From the NCBI GenBank assembly GCA_900551095.1, contig URUJ01000002.1, positions 1 through 64,000 on the forward strand: 64,000 nucleotides of DNA, in the 5' to 3' direction. This document shows positions 1 through 8,242 of this stretch, piece by piece. The notes under the pieces were generated by a model. The model worked only from the letters and a program-made list of their open reading frames with translations, ran no database searches and was not told the origin of the DNA. The stretch comes from an uncultured Anaerococcus sp. GTDB taxonomy: Bacteria > Bacillota > Clostridia > Tissierellales > Peptoniphilaceae. Position 1 is the stretch's first letter, and each line of letters begins with the position of its first letter. The translations under genes were made by a program, and so were the position numbers.

Positions 1-54
1 CCGAACGGCACGTACGGTGGTGTGAAAGGGGCTAGATCTTAGCCCCTATTCGAT
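1..54 (+). mobile_element. 3' end of a group II intron (part of domain V plus domain VI)
   Basis: The first bases read as the distal and 3' strand of a group II intron domain V, including CACGTACGGTGGTG. They are followed by a domain VI hairpin (GGGGCTA, loop, TAGCCCC at about 28-46). The unpaired A at 48 lies seven bases before a CGAT end, where the branch-point adenosine is expected, so the 3' splice junction is placed after base 54. The rest of the intron and its reverse transcriptase gene would lie left of the window. The subclass cannot be assigned from this remnant. Confidence 0.78.
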
Positions 55-124
55 TTCTAATATATATAATTTTTATAACATAATTTGCAATTATAATATA
101 TAACTTATAATACAAGTAGATAAT

Positions 125-153
125 TTATCAGCTTGGAGAATTTATGGTATAAT
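125..153 (+). promoter_or_regulatory. Promoter for yloU-fakA operon
   Basis: A perfect TATAAT at 148-153 is preceded by TGG, giving an extended -10 element. TTATCA at 125-130 sits 17 bases upstream as a -35 with four of six consensus bases. The predicted start gives a leader of about 35 bases before yloU, which has the ribosome binding site TGGAGG. Confidence 0.6.
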
Positions 154-196
154 AAGATAAAATGGATATATACTGTTAATACACATTGGAGGTATT

Positions 197-550
197 ATGA
201 CAATCAGATATGTAAATAATTTAGGAAAAATAACAATTGATGATTCCGTTATAGCAAATATTGCTGTAGCAAGCGTTATGCAATCTTATGGAGTTGTTGG
301 CCTTGCGTCAAGATCTGCAAAAGATGGAATATACAAACTTCTAGGCGTTAATAATATGCAAAGAGGCGTTGAGGTTATAAGAAGAGATAACGGTACTGTT
401 GCTGTATATATTTCTTTATTTTTAGAATATGGTATAAGAATACCAGTTGTATGTCAAAATATAATCGAAAATGTTAAATATAATATTGAAAAATCTTTGA
501 ATGTTAATGTTTCTGAAGTAAATATCTATGTTCAAGGAATCAATAGATAG
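197..550 (+). CDS. yloU: Asp23/Gls24 family protein, YloU-type
   Basis: A 117-residue single-domain protein of the Asp23/Gls24 (DUF322) family, with the usual run of short strands and helices and a conserved region around 'ASVMQSYGVVGLASR'. Family members are small cytoplasmic or membrane-associated proteins linked to envelope stress, with no known enzymatic activity. The assignment to the YloU subgroup rests mainly on position: it lies immediately before fakA (yloV), the order seen across Firmicutes. TGGAGG lies seven bases before the ATG. It is one of three Asp23 paralogues in the window (with 7527-7856 and 45320-45736), and its partner may share regulation with fatty acid kinase. Confidence 0.85.
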   Translation: MTIRYVNNLGKITIDDSVIANIAVASVMQSYGVVGLASRSAKDGIYKLLGVNNMQRGVEVIRRDNGTVAVYISLFLEYGIRIPVVCQNIIENVKYNIEKSLNVNVSEVNIYVQGINR

Positions 551-557
551 GAGAAGT

Positions 558-2126
558 ATGAAAGTAATTGAAGCAAGTAAGCTCCAACAGATGGTCATTG
601 GAGCCTATAAATATTTAGAAGAGAATAAGTCTCTTGTGGACGAATTAAATGTATTTCCGGTGCCTGATGGAGATACAGGTACAAACATGAATATGACCAT
701 GAAATCAGGCGTTGATAAGGTTAATCAAACTAGCGGACTAAGTGTTGAAGAAATTGCCAAGGCTTTAAGTCAAGGCACTCTAATGGGGGCTAGGGGTAAT
801 TCTGGAGTAATTTTATCTCAACTTGTAAGAGGTATGTCAAAAGCTCTTAAAGGCAAGGATGAAATAGGTCATGCAGAAGTAAGAGATATCTTTAAAAATG
901 CGACTAAAACAGCCTATAAAGCGGTTATGCAACCTACAGAGGGAACAATCCTTACTGTTGCTAGAAAGATGTCTGAAAAGGCTGAAGAAGCCTTTGATGA
1001 AAGTAAAAGTTTGGATGATTATTTAGTTGAAATTTTAGCTAGTGGTCAACAAGCTTTAGATAATACTCCAAAACAACTCCCTGTACTTAAGGAAGCAGGA
1101 GTAGTTGATTCAGGTGGTCAAGGCCTTATTTTCCTACTTAGAGGTGCTCTTAATGCCTTAAATGGGGAAATTGATAAGGATATTGACTTATCTAATTCTG
1201 AAAATGTCGAAGAAGGAACATATAAGCTTGATTTCGAACTTATTATAGAAGAAAATGAGTTTGATAAAATTAATGATTCTATTGAGAATCTGTCAACCAA
1301 TTTTGACTATGATTACAATGACGGTCGTTTGAAAGCAAACCTTCGTAGTGAACATCCTCAACAAATAATTTCTATGCTTTTAGTTGATGGAGTTTTGGTA
1401 AAACTTGAAGTTGAAAATACCAACCCTGTTATAGAAGTGGGGGATAAAACTCCAGAAAATATTAAAAAATATGGTTTTATTGCAGTTTCAAGAGGGGAAG
1501 GATTTGATGAAATACTAAAGTCTATGAACATAGATAAAATTATTTCTGGTGGTCAAACCATGAATCCATCAACTGAAGATATATATAAAAATATAGAGGA
1601 AGTTAAAGCTGAGAATATAATTATCTTCCCAAATAATAAAAATATCATTATGTCTGCGAAGCAAGCTTGTGAGTTGACAGACAAAAATGCAATGGTCCTA
1701 GAAACTAGGTCTATACCTGAGACTTTTACTGCTATGCTTGAATTTGACGAAGATAGCGATATAGAAGAAAATATTGAAAACATGACAGATGCGATTTCTG
1801 ATATGCACACTGTAGATGTATCTATATCTATTAGAGATACTAGTGTAAATAATATAGAGATCAAAAAAGATGATTATATCGGTATTCTTGATGGAAAGAT
1901 AGTTGCTACTAAGTCAAATATTGAAGATACAACAAAAGATGCAATAGATATTGCCATTGAAGATGATGATGAAATTTCCCTTATCACCCTATATTACGGC
2001 GAAGAAGCTGACAAGAGAAGAGCGAAAGATCTAGTCAAGAAACTAACCAAAGAATATAAAGAAATTGATATAGAATTAGTCTACGGCGGTCAGCCAGTGT
2101 ACTATTACCAAGCTACCCTTGAGTAA
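558..2126 (+). CDS. fakA: Fatty acid kinase catalytic subunit FakA (DhaL/DegV-accessory family, YloV)
   Basis: A 522-residue protein. The N-terminal DhaL (Dak2) kinase domain spans about residues 1-200 and carries the nucleotide/Mg-binding signature 'PVPDGDTGTNM' (Asp37 and Asp39). It is followed by the FakA middle and C-terminal domains. FakA phosphorylates fatty acids held by FakB (DegV family) proteins so that they enter phospholipid synthesis; no fakB is in this window. The ATG at 558 was chosen because GGAG lies directly upstream; an earlier in-frame ATG at 528 would add ten residues overlapping yloU and has no ribosome binding site. The gene ends inside the start of recG, which suggests translational coupling. 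Confidence 0.92.
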   Translation: MKVIEASKLQQMVIGAYKYLEENKSLVDELNVFPVPDGDTGTNMNMTMKSGVDKVNQTSGLSVEEIAKALSQGTLMGARGNSGVILSQLVRGMSKALKGKDEIGHAEVRDIFKNATKTAYKAVMQPTEGTILTVARKMSEKAEEAFDESKSLDDYLVEILASGQQALDNTPKQLPVLKEAGVVDSGGQGLIFLLRGALNALNGEIDKDIDLSNSENVEEGTYKLDFELIIEENEFDKINDSIENLSTNFDYDYNDGRLKANLRSEHPQQIISMLLVDGVLVKLEVENTNPVIEVGDKTPENIKKYGFIAVSRGEGFDEILKSMNIDKIISGGQTMNPSTEDIYKNIEEVKAENIIIFPNNKNIIMSAKQACELTDKNAMVLETRSIPETFTAMLEFDEDSDIEENIENMTDAISDMHTVDVSISIRDTSVNNIEIKKDDYIGILDGKIVATKSNIEDTTKDAIDIAIEDDDEISLITLYYGEEADKRRAKDLVKKLTKEYKEIDIELVYGGQPVYYYQATLE

Positions 2127-4110
2127 AGATGTAACAAGCCTTAGGGGAATTGGCCCTAAAAAAGCCAAGGCCCTTGCTAGGCTCGATATTTATACCGTTA
2201 GTGACTTATATACTTTTTATCCTAGAGAATATGAGGATAGGAGATTTAAATCTAGTGTTCTAAAAGCTAGTCCAACTAGGTCATACTATTTTGAGCGGAA
2301 AGCTATATCTAAAGCTTACGTAAAAAGAAATAAAAATATGACGATTTCTTATATGTATTTTGCGGAAGGTAATTTTAAAAAAATTAGGGTAGTATGGTTT
2401 AATGATAAATTTTCTATAAGGCAAATAAAACTAAATTCTACTTATAAGTTTTATACGAAAGTATCCCACAAAAATGGATATTATGAAGCAGTAAATCCAA
2501 TTTTTGAGAATTTAGAAGGGGATAGTATTGGAGGTATATATTCTATTTACCCCTTAACAAGCGGCATTAGTCAGAAGAATATTACTTCCTTTATTAGAGA
2601 AGCACTCAAAAACATAGATCCTGGAGAAGAAATTCTGTCTGATGAATTAAAAGAAAAATTTAATTTATTGGATAGAGAAAAAGCTTTAAAAGAGATACAC
2701 TTTCCTTGCGAGCTTGATAGCTTGATAAAGGCAAAATCTGAAATTAAGATTATTGATTTATTAAAGGAATTGATTTTTCTTGATTATGTGGCAAGGACTC
2801 AGATAAACAAGCAAAATATAGAACTTTGCTATAATTTAAATGTTATTTTATCAAAATTAAACTTTTCCTTAACTAGGTCACAGCTTAAATCTCTTAAGGA
2901 GATTCTTGAAGATTCTAATAAAGAAACCTCAATGAATAGACTTTTGATAGGGGATGTTGGTTCAGGTAAAACGATAGTGGCATTGATTTGTATGCTAGTA
3001 TTTGCATTAAATTCTTATCAGTCTGCAATGATGGTGCCTACTGAAGTCCTAGCTATCCAACAATACGAGAAATATAAGAATTTCATGGGAAAATTTGGGG
3101 TAAAACTTGCTCTTCTTACTGGATCAAGCAAAAATAAAGATGAAATTAAAAGTCGTTTAAAAAACGGAACGATTGATATGATAATTGGAACTCATGCTTT
3201 GATTGAAGAAGACGTTGAGTTTAAAAACCTAAGGCTAGTTGTTAATGATGAACAACATAGATTTGGCGTCAGACAAAGACAAGAACTTGCAAAAAAAGGT
3301 ATAAATACCAATAATCTAACAATGACAGCCACCCCTATACCAAGAACCTTAAGTCTTAGGATAAATAAAATTCTAGATTTGAGTATAATTAATGAACTTC
3401 CTAAAGGAAGAGCAGAAATTTATACTAGTATCGTAAAAGAAGAGCACCAAGAAATACTATTTAATAGAATAAAAGATAATCTTTCAAATGGTAGACAAGT
3501 TTATATAGTTACAACAAATATAGATTCTGAAGATACCAATTCTGTTGAAAATCTCTATAAAAAGTATAAGAAAATTTTTAAATCATATAAGGTAGGAAGA
3601 CTTCATGGTAAGTTAAAATCGAGTGTTAAAGAAGACATTCTAAATAAATTTAATAACCATGAAATTGATATTCTTATTTCTACAACTGTTATTGAGGTTG
3701 GAATTGATGTTGCAAATGCAAATACCATGGTCATTTATAACTCAAATAATTTCGGGCTATCACAACTCCACCAACTTAGAGGTAGGGTTGGTAGGGGAAA
3801 ATACGATTCCTATTGTTATCTTGTGACTAAGGATAATAATCCCAACAGTAAATTAAAGATATTAGTGGATTCTAATGATGGATTTGCAATATCAAAAAAA
3901 GATTACGAACTTAGGGGCGGAGGAAAGATATTATCTCTAATTCAACACGGGAAAAATCTTTCAGAGATAGAATATTTAAATATGACTGAGGAAGAGACAA
4001 ATAAAACTTTTGAGATATTTGATTATTTGAAAAAAATTTCTTATAAGGGTGTGAATTTAGAATTTATAAAAGATTATTTTGATGAAGATAAGGATATAAT
4101 ATTAAACTAA
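2119..4110 (+). CDS. recG: ATP-dependent DNA helicase RecG
   Basis: A 663-residue superfamily 2 helicase that remodels stalled forks and Holliday junctions. An N-terminal wedge region begins with a helix-hairpin-helix-like 'LRGIGPKKAKAL'. Walker A is at about 278-285 (GDVGSGKT), the DEQH box is in 'NDEQHRFGVRQR', motif III is 'TATPIPRT', and the C-terminal helicase domain contains 'GRVGRG'. The length is normal for RecG. The start is a TTG that overlaps the fakA stop by eight bases with little Shine-Dalgarno complementarity, so expression probably depends on coupling. The downstream gene rsmD overlaps by one base. Confidence 0.96.
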   Translation: MSKDVTSLRGIGPKKAKALARLDIYTVSDLYTFYPREYEDRRFKSSVLKASPTRSYYFERKAISKAYVKRNKNMTISYMYFAEGNFKKIRVVWFNDKFSIRQIKLNSTYKFYTKVSHKNGYYEAVNPIFENLEGDSIGGIYSIYPLTSGISQKNITSFIREALKNIDPGEEILSDELKEKFNLLDREKALKEIHFPCELDSLIKAKSEIKIIDLLKELIFLDYVARTQINKQNIELCYNLNVILSKLNFSLTRSQLKSLKEILEDSNKETSMNRLLIGDVGSGKTIVALICMLVFALNSYQSAMMVPTEVLAIQQYEKYKNFMGKFGVKLALLTGSSKNKDEIKSRLKNGTIDMIIGTHALIEEDVEFKNLRLVVNDEQHRFGVRQRQELAKKGINTNNLTMTATPIPRTLSLRINKILDLSIINELPKGRAEIYTSIVKEEHQEILFNRIKDNLSNGRQVYIVTTNIDSEDTNSVENLYKKYKKIFKSYKVGRLHGKLKSSVKEDILNKFNNHEIDILISTTVIEVGIDVANANTMVIYNSNNFGLSQLHQLRGRVGRGKYDSYCYLVTKDNNPNSKLKILVDSNDGFAISKKDYELRGGGKILSLIQHGKNLSEIEYLNMTEEETNKTFEIFDYLKKISYKGVNLEFIKDYFDEDKDIILN

Positions 4111-4652
4111 TGAAAGTAGTAGCAGGAAAATATAAGGGATTTAATTTATTAAGTCCAAAATCAAAAACATCTCGACCAACTGATAATAAAGTAAAAGAGG
4201 CGATTTTTGATATGCTTTATCCCTATAAAAATGACTTCAAAGCCCTTGATTTATTTTCAGGGACTGGTCAGATGGGAATTGAATTTTTATCAAGGGGAGC
4301 AAAAGAAGTTTATTTTAATGAGAAAAACTATTCGAATTTTTCAATTCTTAAAAATAACCTTGAAAAGATTGATTGTGAGAATGTTTATCTATATAAGAAG
4401 GATTTCGTAAGATGTTTAAAAGATTTTTATGATGAGAAGTTACAGTTTGACTATATCTTTTTGGACCCTCCTTATGAAACGGATTTTATTGATAAGTCCT
4501 TGTTTTATATCAAAGAATATGATTTATTGAGTGAAGGCGGTATAGTTATTACTGAATCAAGTATGAATATAGATTTTTCTGAAAAATATAACTTACATAC
4601 TTTAAAAGAAAAGTCTTACGGAAGGAAGTTTATTAAAATTTATTTAAAATGA
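4110..4652 (+). CDS. rsmD: 16S rRNA (guanine(966)-N2)-methyltransferase RsmD
   Basis: A 180-residue Rossmann-fold methyltransferase. The SAM-binding loop is 'LDLFSGTGQMGIEFLSRGA' (about residues 46-64), and the amino-methyltransferase catalytic motif is 'LDPPY' (about 120). It methylates the exocyclic amine of G966 in 16S rRNA on assembled small subunits. Its ATG shares its first base with the recG TAA. The following coaD gene overlaps its end by four bases (ATGA type). The recG-rsmD-coaD order is common in Firmicutes and supports the assignment over other N6/N2 methyltransferases. Confidence 0.93.
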   Translation: MKVVAGKYKGFNLLSPKSKTSRPTDNKVKEAIFDMLYPYKNDFKALDLFSGTGQMGIEFLSRGAKEVYFNEKNYSNFSILKNNLEKIDCENVYLYKKDFVRCLKDFYDEKLQFDYIFLDPPYETDFIDKSLFYIKEYDLLSEGGIVITESSMNIDFSEKYNLHTLKEKSYGRKFIKIYLK

Positions 4653-5131
4653 AGGTAATTTATCCAGGAAGCTTCGATCCCTTGACTAAAGGACATATGG
4701 ACATTATCAAAAGATTGAGAGATATGTTTGATGAAGTGATTGTTGCGATATTGAATAACGAAAATAAAAACGCTCTTTTTTCTGTTGATGAAAGAGAAGC
4801 TATTTTAGAAGAAGCAATAAAAGAAGAAAACTTAACGAATATATCAATCCACACATTTGACGGACTTCTAGTAAATTTCGCTTGTGATATGGGAGTGAAA
4901 TTAATAGCTAGGGGCCTAAGAGGTGTGACTGATTATGAGTATGAGAAAAATATTGCTAGGGTAAACTCAACCCTATATGATGGTCTTGAAACAATCTTTC
5001 TTTTAAGCAATCCGGCCTATTCATTTGTAAGCTCAAGCGGAGTAAGAGAGATTGCTGCTTTTAAAGGTGATGTATCAGCGTTTGTAAGCCCAAGCGTTGA
5101 AAAGAAAATTAAAGAAAAATTTAATTATTAG
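4649..5131 (+). CDS. coaD: Phosphopantetheine adenylyltransferase CoaD
   Basis: A 160-residue nucleotidyltransferase that transfers AMP to 4'-phosphopantetheine, the penultimate step of coenzyme A synthesis. The N-terminal 'YPGSFDPLTKGHMDII' contains the TxGH form of the nucleotidyltransferase motif. The C-terminal 'SSSGVREIA' corresponds to the family's ISSTxVR motif, and 'ARGLRGVTDYEYE' is the typical substrate-binding stretch. The length matches the family. The start overlaps rsmD by four bases. Confidence 0.96.
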   Translation: MKVIYPGSFDPLTKGHMDIIKRLRDMFDEVIVAILNNENKNALFSVDEREAILEEAIKEENLTNISIHTFDGLLVNFACDMGVKLIARGLRGVTDYEYEKNIARVNSTLYDGLETIFLLSNPAYSFVSSSGVREIAAFKGDVSAFVSPSVEKKIKEKFNY

Positions 5132-5139
5132 GAGGAAAC

Positions 5140-5625
5140 ATGGCAAACAAAATTACTGATCTTATTCTTGAGATGGAAGATATAATGGATGAGGCAAGTT
5201 CTGTACCTTTTTCTAAAAAAATCGCTGTAGATCCTGATGAGATTTACGAAATCTTAAATGAGATGAAAGATAACCTACCGGAAGAAATCAAACAAGCTCA
5301 ATGGGTAACAGAAGAGAAGGATAGAATTCTTTCTGAAGCGACAAGCGAAGCTGATAACAGATTAAGCCAAGCTGAAGGTGAGATTAAAAATTTCAAAGAA
5401 CAAGCTAAAAGTCAATTTCAAAAAATGGTAAGTGAAAACGAAATTACCCAACAAGCAAGAAATGAAGCTGATAGAATTTTACAAGAAGCTGCAGCAGAAG
5501 CTAAGCAAATTAGAAAACAATCTTACGAATATATTGACAGATTGTTCTCTGCTTCTTCAGAAAACTTCAGCAAGCTATCTCAACAGTTAGAACAAAATAA
5601 AAATAAAATTTTACAAAACAAATAA
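5140..5625 (+). CDS. Coiled-coil protein of unknown function, downstream of coaD
   Basis: A 161-residue, highly charged protein without membrane segment or signal peptide. Residues about 1-50 hold an 'ILEMEDIMDEASSVPFSKK' start, and residues about 60-150 form a long heptad-rich coil with many EA/AE pairs. Similar proteins next to coaD in clostridia are often called ATPase or V-ATPase subunit H-like, but that naming appears to rest on coiled-coil similarity alone. It starts nine bases after coaD with AGGAGG in front, so it is the last gene of the fakA-coaD operon. No enzymatic motif is visible. Confidence 0.75.
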   Translation: MANKITDLILEMEDIMDEASSVPFSKKIAVDPDEIYEILNEMKDNLPEEIKQAQWVTEEKDRILSEATSEADNRLSQAEGEIKNFKEQAKSQFQKMVSENEITQQARNEADRILQEAAAEAKQIRKQSYEYIDRLFSASSENFSKLSQQLEQNKNKILQNK

Positions 5626-5630
5626 AATTT

Positions 5631-5652
5631 AGACCTATCGTTTGATAGGTCT
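5631..5652. terminator. Hairpin between convergent genes
   Basis: AGACCTATC and GATAGGTCT form a nine-pair stem with a four-base loop. The hairpin sits between the + strand coiled-coil gene and the end of tmcAL on the - strand, and covers the tmcAL stop region. Neither side has a strong uninterrupted U-run, so efficiency is uncertain. Confidence 0.55.
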
Positions 5653-6804
5653 ATTATTATGGATAAAATCGTAGTTCATTTCTTTACCTATTCCTAGATT
5701 GTAAAGGTTCGAAGAATCTATCATTTTAGTATATATAGATAAATTTTTTTTATCTAGTTTTGACTGATCTTTCTTGTTTATAATTATATTTAAATTATTA
5801 GATATTTCTCCAAAAAATTGAATTGCTTTTTCATTATAGGCCAATACTTTTATGAAATTTATATCAATATCATTTAAGTCAGAACTATTAACTAGGAGAC
5901 AATTTATAATAAATCTTTTTATTCTGGACTTAGTATACCTTAAGGAAGCCGCCTGATCTAAAAAAGATGCATATGAAACAGTATTATTTGAAATTTTCTT
6001 TAAGTAGTTTTCCAAGCCTTCTTCGTATCCTAGTATATTTTTTGTATCAATATCCTCTAAGAAAATTTTATACTTAAAAAGAGTGTAGATAATATTTTCG
6101 TTAAAGGATTTGTATTTTTTTCGGAAATTTATAAAATTGTTATAAGATTCATCGGGCATCAAACTTTTTATTTGTGGGCTCAGATTGTATCTAATGGCAG
6201 TAGATGAAGCGTACGCCTTGTCATTAATAGATATATCCTTATTCTTTGTTCTAATTCTTTTTATAGGATATGACTTAATTTTCGAGTCTATTTTATGAAT
6301 TGATTTAATATATTCCAAAGCTAGAATATTGTTAGCAGAGATAAAATCATCATTTACAAACTTTTTTAGGGCTTTTATTTTAGCTTTGGGGTAAGAATAA
6401 CCTATTCCAAGATAAGTTTTCATATCATTATCAATAGTAGATTGGTTATTAATTATTGTCTTTGCATCTTTTAGAAAGATAGAAGGCTCGATGTTTTCGA
6501 TTCCAAAGACCAAATAATCTATATTCATCTTATCTAAAATTGTTACTGATTTTAGGGCGAAATATTCAGCAGACTGAAGGCTAACAAAACTAGGCATTTC
6601 TATAACCAAATCAAAGCCAGATTCAATAGCTGTTTTAGATCTTGAATACTTATCCATAATAGCGGGTTCACCTCTTTGTACAAAATCACCGCTCATAATA
6701 GTTACGGTTAAATCAACACCTAATTCATTTTTTGCTTTATCTAATAAATATTTATGTCCGTTATGAAATGGATTAAATTCCGAAATTATTCCTAATGTTT
6801 TCAT
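5635..6804 (-). CDS. tmcAL: tRNA(Met) cytidine acetate ligase TmcAL
   Basis: A 389-residue nucleotidyltransferase-fold protein (formerly YlbM). The N-terminal 'GIISEFNPFHNGHKYLL' carries the HxGH ATP-binding motif. 'SGDFVQRGEPA' and 'VIEMP' are further conserved family blocks. In Bacillus the enzyme uses acetate and ATP to make N4-acetylcytidine at the wobble position of elongator tRNA-Met. The family length is about 390-410. The start at 6804 is an ATG close to the N-terminal motif. It is alone on its strand between two + strand operons. Confidence 0.92.
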   Translation of the reverse strand: MKTLGIISEFNPFHNGHKYLLDKAKNELGVDLTVTIMSGDFVQRGEPAIMDKYSRSKTAIESGFDLVIEMPSFVSLQSAEYFALKSVTILDKMNIDYLVFGIENIEPSIFLKDAKTIINNQSTIDNDMKTYLGIGYSYPKAKIKALKKFVNDDFISANNILALEYIKSIHKIDSKIKSYPIKRIRTKNKDISINDKAYASSTAIRYNLSPQIKSLMPDESYNNFINFRKKYKSFNENIIYTLFKYKIFLEDIDTKNILGYEEGLENYLKKISNNTVSYASFLDQAASLRYTKSRIKRFIINCLLVNSSDLNDIDINFIKVLAYNEKAIQFFGEISNNLNIIINKKDQSKLDKKNLSIYTKMIDSSNLYNLGIGKEMNYDFIHNNRPIKR

Positions 6805-6901
6805 CTTTACCTCAAATTCTTTTTATTATTATACTAATACTTTTCTTACTATTCATTTAAAAGGTCTTATTTGGAATCTGATTAATATTTATGAATAAAA
6901 T

Positions 6902-6930
6902 TTTCAATTAAAGGTCTTATATGGTATAAT
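6902..6930 (+). promoter_or_regulatory. Promoter for efp
   Basis: TATAAT at 6925-6930 is preceded by TATGG (extended -10), the same layout as at 144-153. The -35 at 6902-6907 (TTTCAA) is weak. An AGGAGG ribosome binding site follows just before the efp ATG. Confidence 0.5.
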
Positions 6931-6959
6931 AATTAAAGAAATATCAACTAGGAGGAATT

Positions 6960-7517
6960 ATGATTTCAGCAAATGATTTAAGAAAAGGTGTAACATTCGT
7001 TTATGATAATGACGTTTATCAAGTAGTAGATTTCCAACACGTTAAACCTGGTAAAGGAGCTGCTTTTGTTAGAGCTAAGATTAGGTCTGTTATGAACGGT
7101 GGAGCAAAAGATGTGACCTTTAACCCAAATGAGAAATTTGAGAATGCAATTATTTCTACAAAAGAAATGCAATATTTATACAATGATGGTCAACTTTATT
7201 ACTTTATGGATCCAGAAAGTTTCGAACAAATTGGTATCGAAGAGGAAAATGTAAAAGACGCAATAATTTATGTTAGAGAAAATGATACTGTTTTAATTAA
7301 ATTTTATGAGGGCAAGCCATTTTCTATTGATGCACCAAACTTTGTTGAGCTTAAAGTAGAAAAGACAGAACCGGGTATCAAGGGAGATACAGCAACAAAC
7401 GTTACAAAACCAGCAACAGTTGAGACTGGAGCAGTAATAAATGTACCTATATTTATCAATGAAGGTGATATTATAAAAATTGATACAAGAAGTGGCGAGT
7501 ACCTATCAAGAGCTTAG
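6960..7517 (+). CDS. efp: Elongation factor P
   Basis: A 185-residue, three-OB-domain protein that binds between the P and E sites and relieves stalling at proline stretches. The N-terminal domain carries the loop '[10 protein letters not shown]', whose tip lysine (Lys32) is the modified position in the family. The C-terminal block '[14 protein letters not shown]' is the canonical ending. Length is exactly typical. The modification enzyme cannot be inferred from this window. AGGAGG lies six bases before the ATG. Confidence 0.97.
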   Translation: MISANDLRKGVTFVYDNDVYQVVDFQHVKPGKGAAFVRAKIRSVMNGGAKDVTFNPNEKFENAIISTKEMQYLYNDGQLYYFMDPESFEQIGIEEENVKDAIIYVRENDTVLIKFYEGKPFSIDAPNFVELKVEKTEPGIKGDTATNVTKPATVETGAVINVPIFINEGDIIKIDTRSGEYLSRA

Positions 7518-7526
7518 GAGATATAA

Positions 7527-7856
7527 ATGTCAAATAACTTTAAAGATGGTTCAGTAAAAATTGCTGACGAGGTCATAGATCAAATAGCAATTCAAGCAGC
7601 TAATGATGTATATGGGGTTTATGAAGAAAACTCTGATGAAAGTTTTATTCATTCATTTCAAGCCAAGACTACAAAAACATCTATAAGAAATGTTGCAGGA
7701 AATTTAGTTATAGACTTAGACCTATCATTGGATAAAAATGTAAATGTAAGAAAAACAGTGAAAAAAATCCAAGAAAATGTAAAAAATGTCGTGGAAACTA
7801 TGACAGGTTTAAACGTTAGCAAAGTTAATATAAATATAACTAAATTAGAAATATAA
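7527..7856 (+). CDS. yqhY: Asp23/Gls24 family protein, YqhY-type
   Basis: A 109-residue Asp23-family protein. The core pattern is 'IADEVIDQIAIQAANDVYGV' followed by basic strands and a C-terminal 'NVSKVNINITKLEI'. The assignment to the YqhY subgroup is by position before nusB, as in Bacillus, where YqhY has been linked to control of acetyl-CoA carboxylase; no acc genes are nearby here. The stop codon shares its last base with the nusB ATG, so the two are coupled. Confidence 0.82.
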   Translation: MSNNFKDGSVKIADEVIDQIAIQAANDVYGVYEENSDESFIHSFQAKTTKTSIRNVAGNLVIDLDLSLDKNVNVRKTVKKIQENVKNVVETMTGLNVSKVNINITKLEI

Positions 7857-8242
7857 TGAAGAGATCTGACCAAAGAGAATGGGTTTTTAAACTCATATTT
7901 CAAGATACTATAAATAAAATTGAAGATTGTAAAGATATTTTAGAAAACCACGATATAAGTGAGGACGAAAAATTTATCGTAGATTCTATTGATTCATATC
8001 GAGAAAACTTTGATATTATTAATGAAAAATTGGAAAATAACATTCCAAAAGGGATGCCTAAACTTAGTAGGGTGGTTAGGTCTATAATTTACTTATCTAT
8101 AAATGAAATTTATTTTTTAGATATACCTGTGTCAGTTTCAATCAATGAAGCAGTCAACTTAGCTAAGAAATTTTCTGAAGAAGATGATTATAAGGTAGTA
8201 AATTTGATATTGGGTAATATCGTTAGAAATGATAATAAGTAA
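7856..8242 (+). CDS. nusB: Transcription antitermination factor NusB
   Basis: A 128-residue all-helical protein that binds boxA RNA with NusE (S10) during rRNA antitermination. It starts 'MKRSDQREWVFKLIFQ' and contains 'LSRVVRSIIYLSINEI' and 'PVSVSINEAVNLAKKF', the conserved NusB blocks. The length is slightly short for the family but complete. It is flanked by yqhY (one-base overlap) and xseA (directly abutting). Confidence 0.94.
   Translation: MKRSDQREWVFKLIFQDTINKIEDCKDILENHDISEDEKFIVDSIDSYRENFDIINEKLENNIPKGMPKLSRVVRSIIYLSINEIYFLDIPVSVSINEAVNLAKKFSEEDDYKVVNLILGNIVRNDNK

Noticed and set aside
5140..5625. Coiled-coil gene as a missing V-ATPase subunit G/H
   Set aside because: It is longer (161 residues), has a different N-terminus, sits in the coaD operon, and its coiled coil alone is not specific evidence. 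It remains a candidate only if the fused G-like segment at 22089-22973 is disproved.
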